Source: Streblospio benedicti
Lineage: Eukaryota > Annelida > Polychaeta > Spionida > Spionidae
NCBI GenBank assembly: GCA_019095985.1
Contig: JAGTTF010000197.1
Location: 208,386 to 272,385 of the forward strand
Reading direction: 5' to 3'
Length of the DNA stretch: 64,000 nt
In this document: positions 32,561-43,675 of the stretch, one piece after another
How the letters are laid out: each line of letters starts with the position of its first letter
Position numbering within the stretch: position 1 is the first letter of the stretch
Made by a program: the position numbers and the translations under genes
Notes under the pieces: model-generated
Database searches by the model: none
What the model was told of the DNA's origin: nothing
The model's input: only the letters and a program-made list of their open reading frames with translations

Positions 32561-32883
32561 AGGTATATGTGTGCAATGGGGACACTTTATCTTTTATGAC
32601 CATACATGAAGTGTACATTTGAGTGCATTGTTCATGATGTACACAACATGAGATAATGTACGATGTGCACACAATCTGTATAGGTTGTATTTAATGTGTT
32701 GTTCATACTCAAGAGTAATGGTAATATTAAGGTGTATATAATGTTATGGAAAAATATAAATAAATGAAGAAAATGCTCATGTGAAGCATGAAAATGATGA
32801 ATATCTATTTCATAAATGTTTTTACTACATGTTCCCTCCTATGTCAAACTCAACGGGTGATAATTATAAGAATGATGTTGTAG

Positions 32884-33373
32884 GTGGATGTAGTGGACGT
32901 GAACGGCCAGACGCCGCTCCATGGTCTGTGCTCACAGCCGGAGGACAATTCACAGCCTGAGGCGTGCGGTCTGCTGCTGGACGGCGGCGCAGACATTAAC
33001 AAGCAGGACTTGGTCGGGATGACGCCCGTCGCGTACGCCGCTCTGAACCGCAATGAGCCATTGGTCCAGGAACTCATCAAGCGGCAAGCAGACGTCAACA
33101 TTGTGGACAATTATGGACAGTCTCCTTTGCTTCACTGCATTCAGAGCAGTGTGGTCATGGAAGGCAAGTCGTCATACCTGGAGACAGCTCGGGCGCTGTT
33201 GACTCAGCCCAGCATCAACATCAACTGGGCAGACCAGAATGGCAACACGGCGCTGTCTCTTGCTGTGGGTGCCGGCGACTTGAAAATGGCCACATTGTTC
33301 CTCAAGCATGGGGCAGACCCAAACCTCAAGAACAAGGATGGTGACACCGCCGTGCATAGCATTAGGGATGTCG
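32884..33373 (+). CDS. Ankyrin-cGLR gene, central ankyrin-repeat exon
   Basis: Acceptor TGTTGTAG and donor GTCG|GTGAGT enclose 490 bases, entering in phase 0 and leaving in phase 1. It encodes four to five ankyrin repeats with clear TPLH-type and GADxN signatures: NGQTPLHGLC, LLLDGGADINKQDLVGMTPV, ELIKRQADVNIVDNYGQSPL, NWADQNGNTALSLAVGAGD, KHGADPNLKNKDGDTAVH. The last repeat ends IRDVG and is completed by the first codons of the exon at 35,839 (EMAKLFIQR). Ankyrin repeats are binding scaffolds; the partner is unknown. The frame is intact across this exon. Confidence 0.85.
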
Positions 33374-35838
33374 GTGAGTGAGGGAAGCTTACTACATTTA
33401 TGTAGGCTGGTTGAGATTGTTGTTTATTGTGGGTGGTGAAGGTTTATTATTGTTGGTGGTGGTTTATTATTTTGTGTGGTGGTGGTGTATTATGTGCGGT
33501 GGTTTATTGTGGGTGATAGTGATTTTTTATGTGGGTGATGGTGGTTTTTATGTGGGTGATGGTGGTTTTTATGTGGGTGACAATTGTTTTTATGTGGGTG
33601 ACAGTGGTTTTTATGTGGGTGGTAGTGGTTTACTGTGGTGCAGTTTACTGTGGTTGGTGATGGTTTATTGTGTCATGATTCAATTACTCAAAATTATTAC
33701 CTGCTTTTCTTCTAAAAATAGTTCTAATCTTCACAAGTCAAATATAGCATATTATCGATTTCAAACACTACTGGTTCCTTTTCAAAATTTAACAACATAT
33801 GACAACAAATATAGCAACACAATAAGATTACTAACCGGAGAGTGGATACCCATTTTGATCACAATCTTTATCCCACATCAGGTATATACACCATGGGTTA
33901 TCACACACTGATCCCGTATCTCCTACTGGTGAATAAAAATATCCATACACCACACTGTGGTGTATTGCCGTACCACTAAACATTCATGATCTCACCCCAA
34001 AGACAATTGAAAAACATACATCAAACGTGTGCACAACATTTTGACATATATTACACTTTCAGAAAATGCCATTTTTGTGCAGATTTAATCTAAAATAGAT
34101 TTGCTATTTATTGTGGTAAAATATTTTGATCCTCTTCATTGACGTGCCATTTGCAAATGTAAGAATGGCAGTCATTTTCAAAAGCAAGCTAGACAGTATT
34201 AGTTATTGTTATCTTATTTTTCACAAAACCACCAAACATGCACCGAATATGCGCCGCGTATTGGGAGCAGATGCTCGGCATATGAAAACGTTAGCGTAAG
34301 CTTGGCGCAACTTGAGCATGCGATGGCGTACATTCAGCAGGCGTTCAACATATTGTAGATGGATAGAAGAGAGTGAACGCAAGGTCAGCGTAACCCCGAC
34401 GCACATCACACCCAGACGTTTTTTGTGCGTCGGTAGAGCATCTGGGTTACGCTGACTTTGCTTTCACTGTCATCTTTTCTTACCCCGGGTTTACCCTGGC
34501 TGTGAGTTGACTATGCTGGGGAAAAAATCATTTAATGCCAAAAGGAGTTCTCTATCAGCAGATGCACGATGTATAAATTTTTTTGCCTGGAAATCCCTGG
34601 AATTTATGAGTCGACCATACGCAGAAATGAGTGGGACACAGCCTTTAGGTTCCCTTCTCTATTTGCAAAATACGTTTTTTTTTAAATGAAAGTTTTTTCT
34701 GAAGAGCACAGAGGTCTGAAACGTTAAAAAGATTATTTTGGATATTTCTTTATTATTTTAGTATATCGTTTGAGAAAACATTAAGCATATATTTGAAGAG
34801 AAATAAAAACAAATAATATGATACATATACAATATGCAATGAACGTTACTTACCAATAATATCAAGTAAATATTGGAGAGTCCCAGAACCCTATGAACCA
34901 TCTCAATACGGTTGATGAAACCAGGAGCATAAAGTTTACTCATGAAGATTAAATTGATGGCTCAATTCCTTTTTTGTATACACTTATCATGAGAGAACAA
35001 GACACAACTGTGTAGCTGTTAGCATACAGAAAATAGACTCACACTGATCAATATTTACATTTCTCATCTCACCACCCACTACAACACTCTCGTGTGTGGA
35101 TGGAGCTAAATGCTATATATGTTACCAATAGTATTTCACTGAGATTAAAGTTATTTGTTATTACAATTGTTTGAATAGATAGTAAGTAATTTGATATCCA
35201 GTCAGTGCTCTTATTGTTTTTGTATTATTGTGTCATAAATTGCTTATTTTTAATAGGAACCTGTAGCATTCAAAATTGAGAGTGAATTATATTTAAAATT
35301 TTAAGTTTAGAGTTATTTTTGGAAGAAAAGCAGGTGATAAATTTGAGTAATAAATTTGAAAATCATGAGGCCCATTGCTTTATACAAATTTTTTGTTGTG
35401 GGTGTTGGAGGTGGTTTAGTCTAATCATATTTTATTGATCTCATTTCTAATTACATTACATGAAATAAGTATGATATCATGATATGCACATGTGGTTTAG
35501 TGTGGGTTGTTGTTACCCATTATCAGTTAAGTTTATTGGGTTAATTATACGCTTTATAGTGGGCGAGACTTGAGAAAAGATTAGAAAAGATTTTTTATTT
35601 ATTTACTTTTTGCTGTTAAATAGGATATATCTGACTATTATCTGTTGTAAAATTGAATATTTGATAAGAGTTAAACAGATAATTGCAAATGCATTATTAT
35701 CAATGGAGGGATGAGCACTATACTTTAAGATCTGCTAATTTCAGTTATTCATACATTATTTAGAAACATAAATATTCCATTGATTATGTTTATCTGATGA
35801 TCATTATTTTTAAACCTGGATGTTTCATTTCCTTCCAG
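33374..35838. other. 2.5-kb intron with 21-bp minisatellite and inverted repeats
   Basis: Positions about 33,515-33,640 hold five to six copies of a 21-base unit (TTTTTATGTGGGTGATGGTGG type). Positions about 34,370-34,470 form an inverted pair (GGTCAGCGTAACC and GGGTTACGCTGACTTTGC, with GACGCACA/TGTGCGTC inside). TCTGAAGAGCACAGAGGTCTGAAACGTT at about 34,700 resembles a Penelope-type end. No exon with good borders was found. Confidence 0.55.
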
Positions 35839-37938
35839 AGATGGCTAAGCTCTTCATCCAGCGGCGGAGTAAAGGTCGATGTAGCAAACAGCAGAGGCAC
35901 CACCATCTGGCATATTGCTGCCGACAACCACAACTTTGATCTCCTTAACTACCTCCTTCAGTCTATTAGCACCACAGCAATCAATGCCAGGAACCATCTT
36001 GGACGCACAGCGATTCACAATGTGGTCTTTAAAGCAGTGCATCAGTACCAGGCAAATGTCAGAGCTGCAGATAGAGAGAACAGCATTCAGTATGCAGCAA
36101 GCACTGAATCTACATTCAAAAAACTCATTGACATACTCATACAAAAAGGAGCAGATATTAACATCAAAGATCAGAAAGGTGATAGTCCTATTATGTTGGC
36201 TGTTACAAATCTTGCACTACTAAAAATCCTTTTAGAATTCAATGCAGACATCAGAACAGAGAATACAATGGGACGTGGACTCATTCATATGCTGATAGAG
36301 AAAATGATATTGTTCAATACAGTTCAATCAAACACATCCCAGATTATTGAGTTTCTCCAATCACATATTGATATCAACCATCAAGATATTTGGCAGATAA
36401 CTCCCTTACATGTGGCTGTTAGCTCAGAAAAGCCGTCCATCAAACTTATCAACATCCTTCTTGAGCGCGGGTCAGATGTAAAAATGAGAGACAGCTTTGG
36501 TTTGTTGCCAATATCATATGCAGTTCCCCATCCTGATGTGTTTAACCTACTATGGGATCGCTCATTACCACACTTAACAGACAATGATTTCTGGATCCTA
36601 AGAATATTGGCTCATTGGCAAAATTCAAATGATGAGATTGTTAGAGGTAAAATCAAAGACAAACTTCCTGAAGTACAAAGCACAGACAAAATTCCTCAGA
36701 ACTTCATTCGGCCCTCTGGTTGGCAGAGCAATGTAGAGCTCAATGAATGGTCCAATGATAAGCAAACATTTGACAGCTTTGAAAATTTCCATAAGCACTT
36801 GCTAAACTCTTTACAGAGATTTACCTACATTAAACACACAAAAATAGTTGAAACACTCACATCCTTCATCAAAGATGTCCTAGCTGATGTCAGCAGAAGG
36901 AGTCCATTAATGGCCTGTGAATTCCGCTTGTCAGGCAGCGAAACGGAAGAAACCAAGATAATTGCCACGAATGAGATGGATGCTTTATCTGTGCTCTCAA
37001 CCATCACTTTCGACAAATTTGAAAACCCAACAGCTCCTGGCCATCCTGTGCTCAAGGAATTTGTCAACCTTGTTTGCAAGAAAGAATATCGAGAACAATT
37101 GAGAGATGTTCTAGATGAGAATTTCCAACTTTCACGAGATAAACTTTATCAACATTACAGTGAGGCTCTGTCTGCAGCTTTGGCCAACCCAGCACTATGG
37201 GCCAAGTATCCCTGTCTCCAGCGCATCACAAATCGTGACATCGTAGCTTCAAACCGCACCATCACCCCAATGACTGTAATGTGGCATGATGATGTCTACC
37301 CACTGCTTGTTGTGGATGTAGATATGGTACTAGCCATGGACCTTCCAAAAGACTACCAAGCACCTTGGGCAAGTGATCATCCTCTTCTGAACAAAGTTAC
37401 AACTCTCATTGTGCCAAAATGGAAGACAACTGCCCCTGAGGATGAGGTTCTCTTGGAGATGGGCGTTTCTCACTGGCAGGAAGTATTTAGTGAGATGCCC
37501 CCAGAAATGAAACATGGATACCGCATGGCAAAGGTGGTGAAAGAAATATGCCCTTCAATCAAAAATGAAAATAACTATAAAGTCAATCATTTCCTTACAA
37601 GCTACATGTTTAAGATGGCAATCGTGGAACTTTATGCCACTGTCTATGTAGACCGTACAGCTGAACCACCACAACCCAATAGTGATGACCGTGACTGGGC
37701 ACTGGCCATATACAAACATGTAGAGAAGGCTCTAGAAAAGCAGAACCTACCCTCATTTTTTATTCGAGGCTACAATCTACTGTTTGATGCAAAATTTGCT
37801 GAGAATCGCGACTTGGCGATTGCCTACAGTCAGTTGTGTCAGAAAATGCTCACTCCAGAAGCAGCTCACCATTTCCATGTGGCCTACATGGGACTCGATC
37901 CAGAACCGGTTTTATCTGGACTGAGCACACATCTATAA
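35839..37938 (+). CDS. Ankyrin-cGLR gene, last exon: ankyrin repeats fused to a cGAS-like/Mab-21 nucleotidyltransferase
   Basis: This is a 2.1-kb terminal exon after the acceptor TTTCCTTCCAG. Ankyrin repeats come first (NSRGTTIWHIAADNHNFDLL, GADINIKDQKGDSPIMLAV, TPLHVAVSS, GSDVKMRDSFGLLPISYAV). A helical linker follows, then a Mab-21/cGAS-type domain from about residue 340 of the 713-codon frame that starts at 35,797. Catalytic motifs are complete: G380-S381, then E393-M-D395 exactly 12 residues after the serine as in human cGAS (S213/E225/D227), and D509 in DVDMVLAMD, matching cGAS D319. The C-terminal lobe has KHGYRMAKVVKEICPS and LPSFFIRGYNLL, Mab-21 signatures. The cGAS zinc-thumb HxCC motif is not seen. 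Family members make cyclic or linear nucleotide signals after sensing a ligand. The true frame enters after one apparent extra base near 35,860; from there to the TAA the exon is uninterrupted. Confidence 0.85.
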   Translation, partial: RWLSSSSSGGVKVDVANSRGTTIWHIAADNHNFDLLNYLLQSISTTAINARNHLGRTAIHNVVFKAVHQYQANVRAADRENSIQYAASTESTFKKLIDILIQKGADINIKDQKGDSPIMLAVTNLALLKILLEFNADIRTENTMGRGLIHMLIEKMILFNTVQSNTSQIIEFLQSHIDINHQDIWQITPLHVAVSSEKPSIKLINILLERGSDVKMRDSFGLLPISYAVPHPDVFNLLWDRSLPHLTDNDFWILRILAHWQNSNDEIVRGKIKDKLPEVQSTDKIPQNFIRPSGWQSNVELNEWSNDKQTFDSFENFHKHLLNSLQRFTYIKHTKIVETLTSFIKDVLADVSRRSPLMACEFRLSGSETEETKIIATNEMDALSVLSTITFDKFENPTAPGHPVLKEFVNLVCKKEYREQLRDVLDENFQLSRDKLYQHYSEALSAALANPALWAKYPCLQRITNRDIVASNRTITPMTVMWHDDVYPLLVVDVDMVLAMDLPKDYQAPWASDHPLLNKVTTLIVPKWKTTAPEDEVLLEMGVSHWQEVFSEMPPEMKHGYRMAKVVKEICPSIKNENNYKVNHFLTSYMFKMAIVELYATVYVDRTAEPPQPNSDDRDWALAIYKHVEKALEKQNLPSFFIRGYNLLFDAKFAENRDLAIAYSQLCQKMLTPEAAHHFHVAYMGLDPEPVLSGLSTHL

Positions 37939-38580
37939 CTGGACTTCTTTGTCATGAACATAAAACTCTCACACATGGACAGATACATTGTATAGGTATG
38001 TAATTGTAAAGAAATGAACCATGGCTGATTTGATTGATCCATAATTCCTTCCATCTTCCATAGTTATCGTACATTTTTGTTTTTGTTGTGTCAGATACGA
38101 CGTTACCATAAACTCAGGGGAGACAAATGAAGACTCATTGCAGCATCTTTATCCATTGTGTGAAGAGAGACAGAGTTAGTTCTTTTTGTATAGTTTATTG
38201 TACATTGTTTTTGTTGTGTGTTTTTCCTGTCCTATTTATGCAAGGTTTTTCGGTTTGGTTTTGATCTTTACATTTTTGATTAGTTAGGAATTGTCCGGGT
38301 ATGAGTTTTTTTTTAAATTCTCATAATTGCACAGATTTTGTCCTGGTGTTGCTCCTTAGGATCATATTCATTCAAAGGCTGCATGCACAAAAGATGAGAA
38401 GATATCAATGGAATTTGGTCCATTTGTGGCTTGATAAGATTTTCCAGAATAGTTTTAGATCAACGTTTATTAATACTACAATCATGACATCTGAACATCT
38501 GCTCCTGATGCAAATGAGTGATGACAGCCTGAAGAAGAACATTCTTCCTCATCACTCCTGACACCCCAACAGCAGAGTGG
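37939..38580 (+). other. 3' untranslated region and flank of the ankyrin-cGLR gene
   Basis: Non-coding, T-rich sequence follows the TAA. No AATAAA lies in the first 600 bases; CATAAA at 37,959 is a weak variant. A short open stretch at 38,301-38,561 has no splice borders or recognised domain and is not called as a gene. Confidence 0.4.
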
Positions 38581-39017
38581 CCTCTTCCGCCATAGGCAGG
38601 GTGCACAGAGACAGCATATGCCTACAAAGAAAAGGAAAAGAGAGCAACATTAATCTGCTATAAAAAGGCAAGTAAATATTTTGTAGTTGAGCAAGTCATG
38701 TTTGTTGCTAAATATCAAAGCTTTAGAAAGTCCATACCAACATCATATAGTCACTCTAGTATTAAAGTAATGAAGACTTAATGGAATACAAAAATATTAG
38801 GTTTTTATAGTCAATGTTACTCTTATTATCTTTTGTAAATTGAAAATAATCATCACTATCATAGAATGTGCATAATTTACATTATTCCTTATATAAAATT
38901 CTCCATCTGTCAGCTCCCACGGATGCATCACATGTTCTGCTATAGGGAAACAGACAGTCAGCTTGATATGGGGGACATTTACTTTACCATTAGTACTCAT
39001 TATTTCAAATCTTACAG

Positions 39018-39110
39018 GAATGTCTGCTGGAAGTGCTGACACTGTCATTTGAAGAGTGGATGACCGACATACTGTTGGACTTTCTGCTGACTTTCCAAAG
39101 ATTTACATTG
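39018..39110 (+). CDS. Duplicated 93-bp exon, copy 1
   Basis: Acceptor TCAAATCTTACAG and donor ACATTG|GTGAGTAC bound exactly 31 codons, phase 0 on both sides. It reads ECLLEVLTLSF, EEWMTD, ILLDFLLTFQRFTL. The helix ending DFLLTFQRFT resembles the start of a RasGEF N-terminal domain (FLLTYRxFT), but that is a weak match on a short peptide. It differs from copies 2 and 3 at one or two residues. The partner exons are unknown. Confidence 0.55.
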
Positions 39111-42100
39111 GTGAGTACATTTGCAAATTTCTCCTTTAGGTTTCCGAGAAGGTTGTTTTAAGCTACTCAATTACTAGTGTTTTAATTTTAATAGGCATTG
39201 CTTGTTGTGTAGGTAATTGTCTAATCTACCGATTTAACATGGTCTAAAATATACAAGATAATGTAAGATTTTGTGACAGGATTTGTACAAATTCTCCTTT
39301 GCTTTGTGTGCCATATTGATTAATTGAAAATAATGCTGTCATCACAAATAAGAAAATTCATTTAAACTTTGAGTGATTGGAGGTGTTTCATTAAATCCTT
39401 GTACTTTTCAACAAGATGTGTTGTTGATCCACCGTCACCTGCTGCCACCTGTTGTCAATAGAGGAAGGCTGCTTTGACTGGTGTTGCCAAAGCCTGAACA
39501 TATTATATGAAAATAGAAATGAAAATGAGTTAGTTTCAAAATATCCACACTGTCTTTGGACTAAATTTTCTGTTCCTATCTGGGTTCTTTCTCTCAATCT
39601 TAGTTCTCACCTTTTGATAAGGCCTTTTTAGATATTTTCATTTAGTTAGAATCTCCACAAGTTGATCTTCCTACTTCATTCTTTATATATGTCGTACAGG
39701 GTACATTTCACATGTAATAAAAACTTGCAGCTCAATATTTCTCAACGTGAACATAATTGTGTCATTATTCTGCTGATCATCCAATCTTTCATCATTTTCT
39801 ATCATTAAGATTTGATAATATTGAATTAGTCCCGCGAGGCAAACCTTCGAACTTGCCATTATAGAGGGTTAGGCCGTCTTGTTTTCAGGTCAAGAAAGAT
39901 CCATTGAGGGCTGAAAGGGTGTATAACAATATTTCATATGTTTTTCATATAATTATCAAGCATTTTAGGAATAACCTTGAATCAATTCTCAAAAGATATT
40001 TTGGTTGGATTATGCTGACTTTGAATAAGTATTATTCTTTCTGACCAAAATGAGTTTGCACATATATAGAATATTGTAAACAAAGTGGAGTCGATCACGC
40101 AGCGCCCGAAGGCTGCTTATCACTCTGATGACAATGTTCCCTGCGCACTCCACGTTGTGTTCTGGTGGACCATGTACAGACCGCCGACCGGCAAACTGGT
40201 GATGGCTGGTGTCCTTCAAACCCGGTTTCAACTATCCAAATAACTGTTTCGTTACAATATGTATTTCCATTTATTTGTAGTTGTAAAGTATTTAGGAAAT
40301 CGTGGAATCAAACTCACGATCTTCTGCACACACAGTGGGGCTCATTGTTCATTAGACCTTGAATTAAACATTCCAGATCCACATGTCAGTGAAGTTTGTG
40401 TTGTCCTAATTAAAATGAAATTAGTGTTAGTGAAAAGCTTTCATAAAATATAAAATATAAATATTTTGGACTTGTTTATTTTTGAGGAGGCAAATAGCAT
40501 AGAAATAATAAAAATGTGGCCATGCTATGTATAGGATATGTGAGACTACTAACATGCTTTCTATTTTGGACTTATGCAATTCACAAGCTATTGAAAATGA
40601 CCCGCATACAAAGGGACAGTTTTCCATGGAACGTTTCTGAAGCTCTTATCCAATTAGCACATAAGGATGATTAAGGGTCAGCAACATCAAATGTGCAATC
40701 GTGTATCAGATAAATAATTAAAAATGGTTATTGCTTTTGATTCCAGCGTAAATGGCAATATCCAATAACCTGATGACAGATGCACAAAATAGCAGCAGAA
40801 TCGGCCCAATGCTCTTCATATAGGGTATCATTTATACTGCGGCTGCTGCGCTAGTGGCAGTTTTGTGTGGATTGATCAACCACGCAGCAGTTTAAAATAT
40901 TAAAAATCTTATTTCACCTCTAATTAAACCATTTGATCTTTCCATTTTTACCCGCCACTTTTGTGTTAGGAGGCTGAAAAAATTAAGTAGAAAACAATCA
41001 TGTACAATTTGATTTTTTGTCTCATGGCATACATCAGTGATTAAAGTGTTTAAAATATGATATCAAAGATGTATGTACATGTCTATTATGCTGGTGCTGT
41101 TTGAGCCGTATGCTCGAGTGCGAACAACAGCACTCATTAACAAGAAATGTGGCCTATTCTACTGTCCTAAATTCTATGTATCTGCTACACAGCGCTTGGT
41201 CTCATTTTTCGACACAAAATTCTTCTTCTGTCGAATGCAGTTGATATCCTCCATTTACAATAACTTTGGTTTTCAAAACTCAAAATAAAATGTCCTATGT
41301 TTAGCAATGGGCCGTGCATTCAACTCCCTTGCCAGAATGGGTGGGACTTGCACCCCAGTTGCCGACTATTCCTCATACAGCTGCTCATGCCTGTTTCACT
41401 CTAACATCCAACTGTGAGAACTCTGGTCAGTACCGTCAACGACATATCATATATATGAGTGTCAGTCAAGCAATTAAAACTGAAACAAATGCCACTAAAG
41501 CTGCTAGTGCCAGGTACTTTGGCTATCTTGAGAGGACAAAAAAGTATGTAGATAGAAACTACTTGATAGCAATATTATGATGGGTTTTTCCATTCAGAAA
41601 ATTAGTTTCATCCAAACAAGAGCTAATAAATGTACTGTAGCAGTATAAACATCACACTGTATATGAAATGGCATTTTTCTCATACCAATTTCATGTACAT
41701 TTTTTGTTGTATTAAACCAACATTCGGCTCTAATATGTATAAGATATTGGAACATTCTATTGACACTCACAGAAATTCCCCGTCCCGTGAAACCCGTGAA
41801 CCACATTTTTTTTAAATCACACTAATTTTTTAGAAGGGGTGCTTTCAGGTTTTACCAGCAATTTTATGTGTCACCCCCTTTTGCAAAACCCGGGTCTGCC
41901 CTGTAACATGTTGTATGTCCCTTGGGTGCTTGAAAATAAATTGGAAAAAAAGGATGAATGACCTGGTGTGATTGTAGAGTTCCGCCGCCCGTAAATTCGA
42001 TAGTAAAATGCACAAAGAGAATTTTATATGTTTTATTGCTTAAATGTAAATGCTATTTAATATGGTTATAGGGGAAAAATGACATTCACCCAAGGTCTTT

Positions 42101-42267
42101 GGGGAAAACCCTTGTAACACTATATCTTTCCAACTCTGGGGGGGATAAAACCACATTTTTTCTTAGCTCAGTTTTAAAAACCTTTGTTTTTTGGCCCACC
42201 TCTACCAGGACATACCAAGGGCAGGGGAAAAGTAGTTTTCTGGGATGGTTTTCCCAAAAATTTGGGC
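39111..42267. other. Unit 1 remainder and inserted non-unit DNA
   Basis: Block D of unit 1 lies at about 39,414-39,495. The point where other units carry a minisatellite (about 39,725) has none here. From about 39,830 to 42,100 the sequence is not part of the tandem unit. It includes a SINE-like reverse B box (GGAATCAAACTCACGATC, about 40,302) and a CCCCCTTTTGCAAAACCCGGGTCTGCC repeat end at about 41,873. Bases just before the gap (42,090-42,267) show inflated homopolymers. Confidence 0.5.
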
Positions 42268-42367
42268 NNNNNNNNNNNNNNNNNNNNNNNNNNNNNNNNN
42301 NNNNNNNNNNNNNNNNNNNNNNNNNNNNNNNNNNNNNNNNNNNNNNNNNNNNNNNNNNNNNNNNNNN
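42268..42367. other. Assembly gap, 100 N
   Basis: A placeholder gap directly upstream of the second Penelope-like copy. Like the gap at 14,883-14,982 it removes the 5' part of that element, which suggests that high-copy repeats broke the assembly. Confidence 0.98.
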
Positions 42368-42945
42368 AATCATACAAGAGGAAGTTTGTGGGGTGTATAC
42401 AGTATTGGTTGTAAGAACTGTCCAAGTTTATATATTGGGGAATCAGGCAGGAAATTTGGCACACGGCTCAAGGAGCATCAAAGAAATGTGGAGACACATG
42501 ACCATAAAAATGTGCGCACCAGAGCCACTCGCCTCAGCACCACAGAAGTTCACCAATCAGCCATAACTGACCACATGAACAACCTCAACCATGTACCAGA
42601 TTGGGATAGTGCTAAAGTTGTGTGCAAGGAGTCAAACCTACTGGACAGACAAATTCTAGAGTCCATAACAATCCGAAGGACTGAGGAGAACATGAACAGA
42701 GATGAAGGAGCATACCAGTTATCTCACGCATACGACAACCTTCTGAGACCTAGGGCAGCCCCAAACCACCGCGGCGCCCCTCGACCACCCCAACAACAAA
42801 CACTGACTGACTTCAACTTCTGTCACGTGCTGCCACCTGGTGACAGAAAAGTCTCAGACGATGGACATTGAAAATGTCCGAAAATATTAAGACAATATAG
42901 TAAGTTTTTTTAAGGATTTATCACAAAATTAGTGTTACTTATTGA
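42368..42945 (+). mobile_element. Penelope-like retroelement, 3' end with GIY-YIG endonuclease, copy 2
   Basis: The GIY-YIG domain is open throughout: VYSIGCKNCPSLYIGESGRK, FGTRLKEH, then ITDHMNNLNHVPDW and LLDRQILESI, ending after PPGDRKVSDDGH. The GVYSI...LYIG pair, the Arg in GTRLKEH, the His in TDHMNN and the Glu in ILESI fit the catalytic set of the family. It is nearly identical to copy 1 with the same 3' tail, so both are fairly young. Its reverse transcriptase is not in the window. Confidence 0.8.
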
Positions 42946-43146
42946 AATTATTTACTATTCTACGCTGACTGTTATGGTATATATACAGTTGTTCATTAAT
43001 TATTTTCTAATCATCACACAAGAAGTGTACATTATCTGAAAATCATTTATGTACCTTTATGGTCATGTCCGTAATGATATTTTCTGACTATGCAACTTGG
43101 TAAAGAACGAGCATAAGGGGATCTGTAATTATCCTTGTAATTGCAG

Positions 43147-43199
43147 GCTACCCGTGCCCACGCAGTGCTAGGCGACCTCAGCGGCTTGGAGAACTGGAT
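43147..43199 (+). pseudogene. Exon A copy a, cut by an inserted repeat
   Basis: Acceptor TGTAATTGCAG is followed by an open phase-0 frame ATRAHAVLGDLSGLENWI. At 43,200 the unit is interrupted by a GTCAAAGTCAAAGTC-type repeat of about 130 bases, so the exon has lost its 3' end. This copy has GGCGACC where the others have GGTCGAC, one base longer, so the reading frame after that point differs between copies. Confidence 0.4.
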
Positions 43200-43335
43200 A
43201 GTCAAAGTCAAAGTCAAAAATTTGTTTATTATACTGACACAGTAGATCTACAGTAATTAAAACTATTTACAAACATGTACAGATCTACCCAACCTCAGTG
43301 GGTTTATATGTCAGTGTAACACAGTTATATTGTAG
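43200..43335. mobile_element. Inserted short repeat in exon A copy a
   Basis: A block starting AGTCAAAGTCAAAGTCAAAA and holding CAGTAGATCTACAG and a later ACAGATCTACCCAACC occurs only in this unit and splits exon A. It looks like a SINE or MITE fragment. No pol III boxes were identified. Confidence 0.35.
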
Positions 43336-43582
43336 AATTATACTTTTTATATAGTAGAAATCAAGACTTTTGGAACACAAAAATAAGTTGGTTTTCATAA
43401 TTAATACAACTCTCATTATCTTTTGTAAATTGAAAATAATCATCACTAAGATAAAATGTGCATAATTTACATTATTCCTTACGTAAGGTACATCACATGT
43501 TTTGCTATAGGGAAACAGACAGTCAGCTTGATATGGAGGACATTTACTTTACCATTAGTATTCATTTTTTCAACCCTTACAG

Positions 43583-43675
43583 GAATGTCTGCTGGAAGTG
43601 CTGACACTGACATTTGAAGAGTGGATGACCGACATACTGCTGGACTTTCTGCTGACTTTCCAAAGATTTACACTG
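43583..43675 (+). CDS. Duplicated 93-bp exon, copy 2
   Basis: Acceptor TTCAACCCTTACAG, 31 open codons, donor CACTG|GTGAGG, phase 0-0. The peptide is the same as copy 1 except Thr for Ser at position 10, and it keeps the DFLLTFQRFTL end. The exact length and both splice sites are conserved among copies. That argues that at least copies 1-3 are under constraint or are very recent. Confidence 0.55.

Noticed and set aside
32121-32672. Pro/Ser-rich and Gly/Arg-rich ORFs on both strands
   Set aside because: Products of the polypurine tract in an intron, with no splice or domain support beyond the short end of the ankyrin exon.
33378-33911. 177-codon ORF after the central ankyrin exon
   Set aside because: It starts inside a splice donor and runs through a 21-bp minisatellite in an intron.
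40010-40231. Minus-strand ORF with a polar peptide (SHHQFAGRRSVHGPPEHN)
   Set aside because: No splice borders, no recognised domain, and it lies in repeat-rich inserted DNA.
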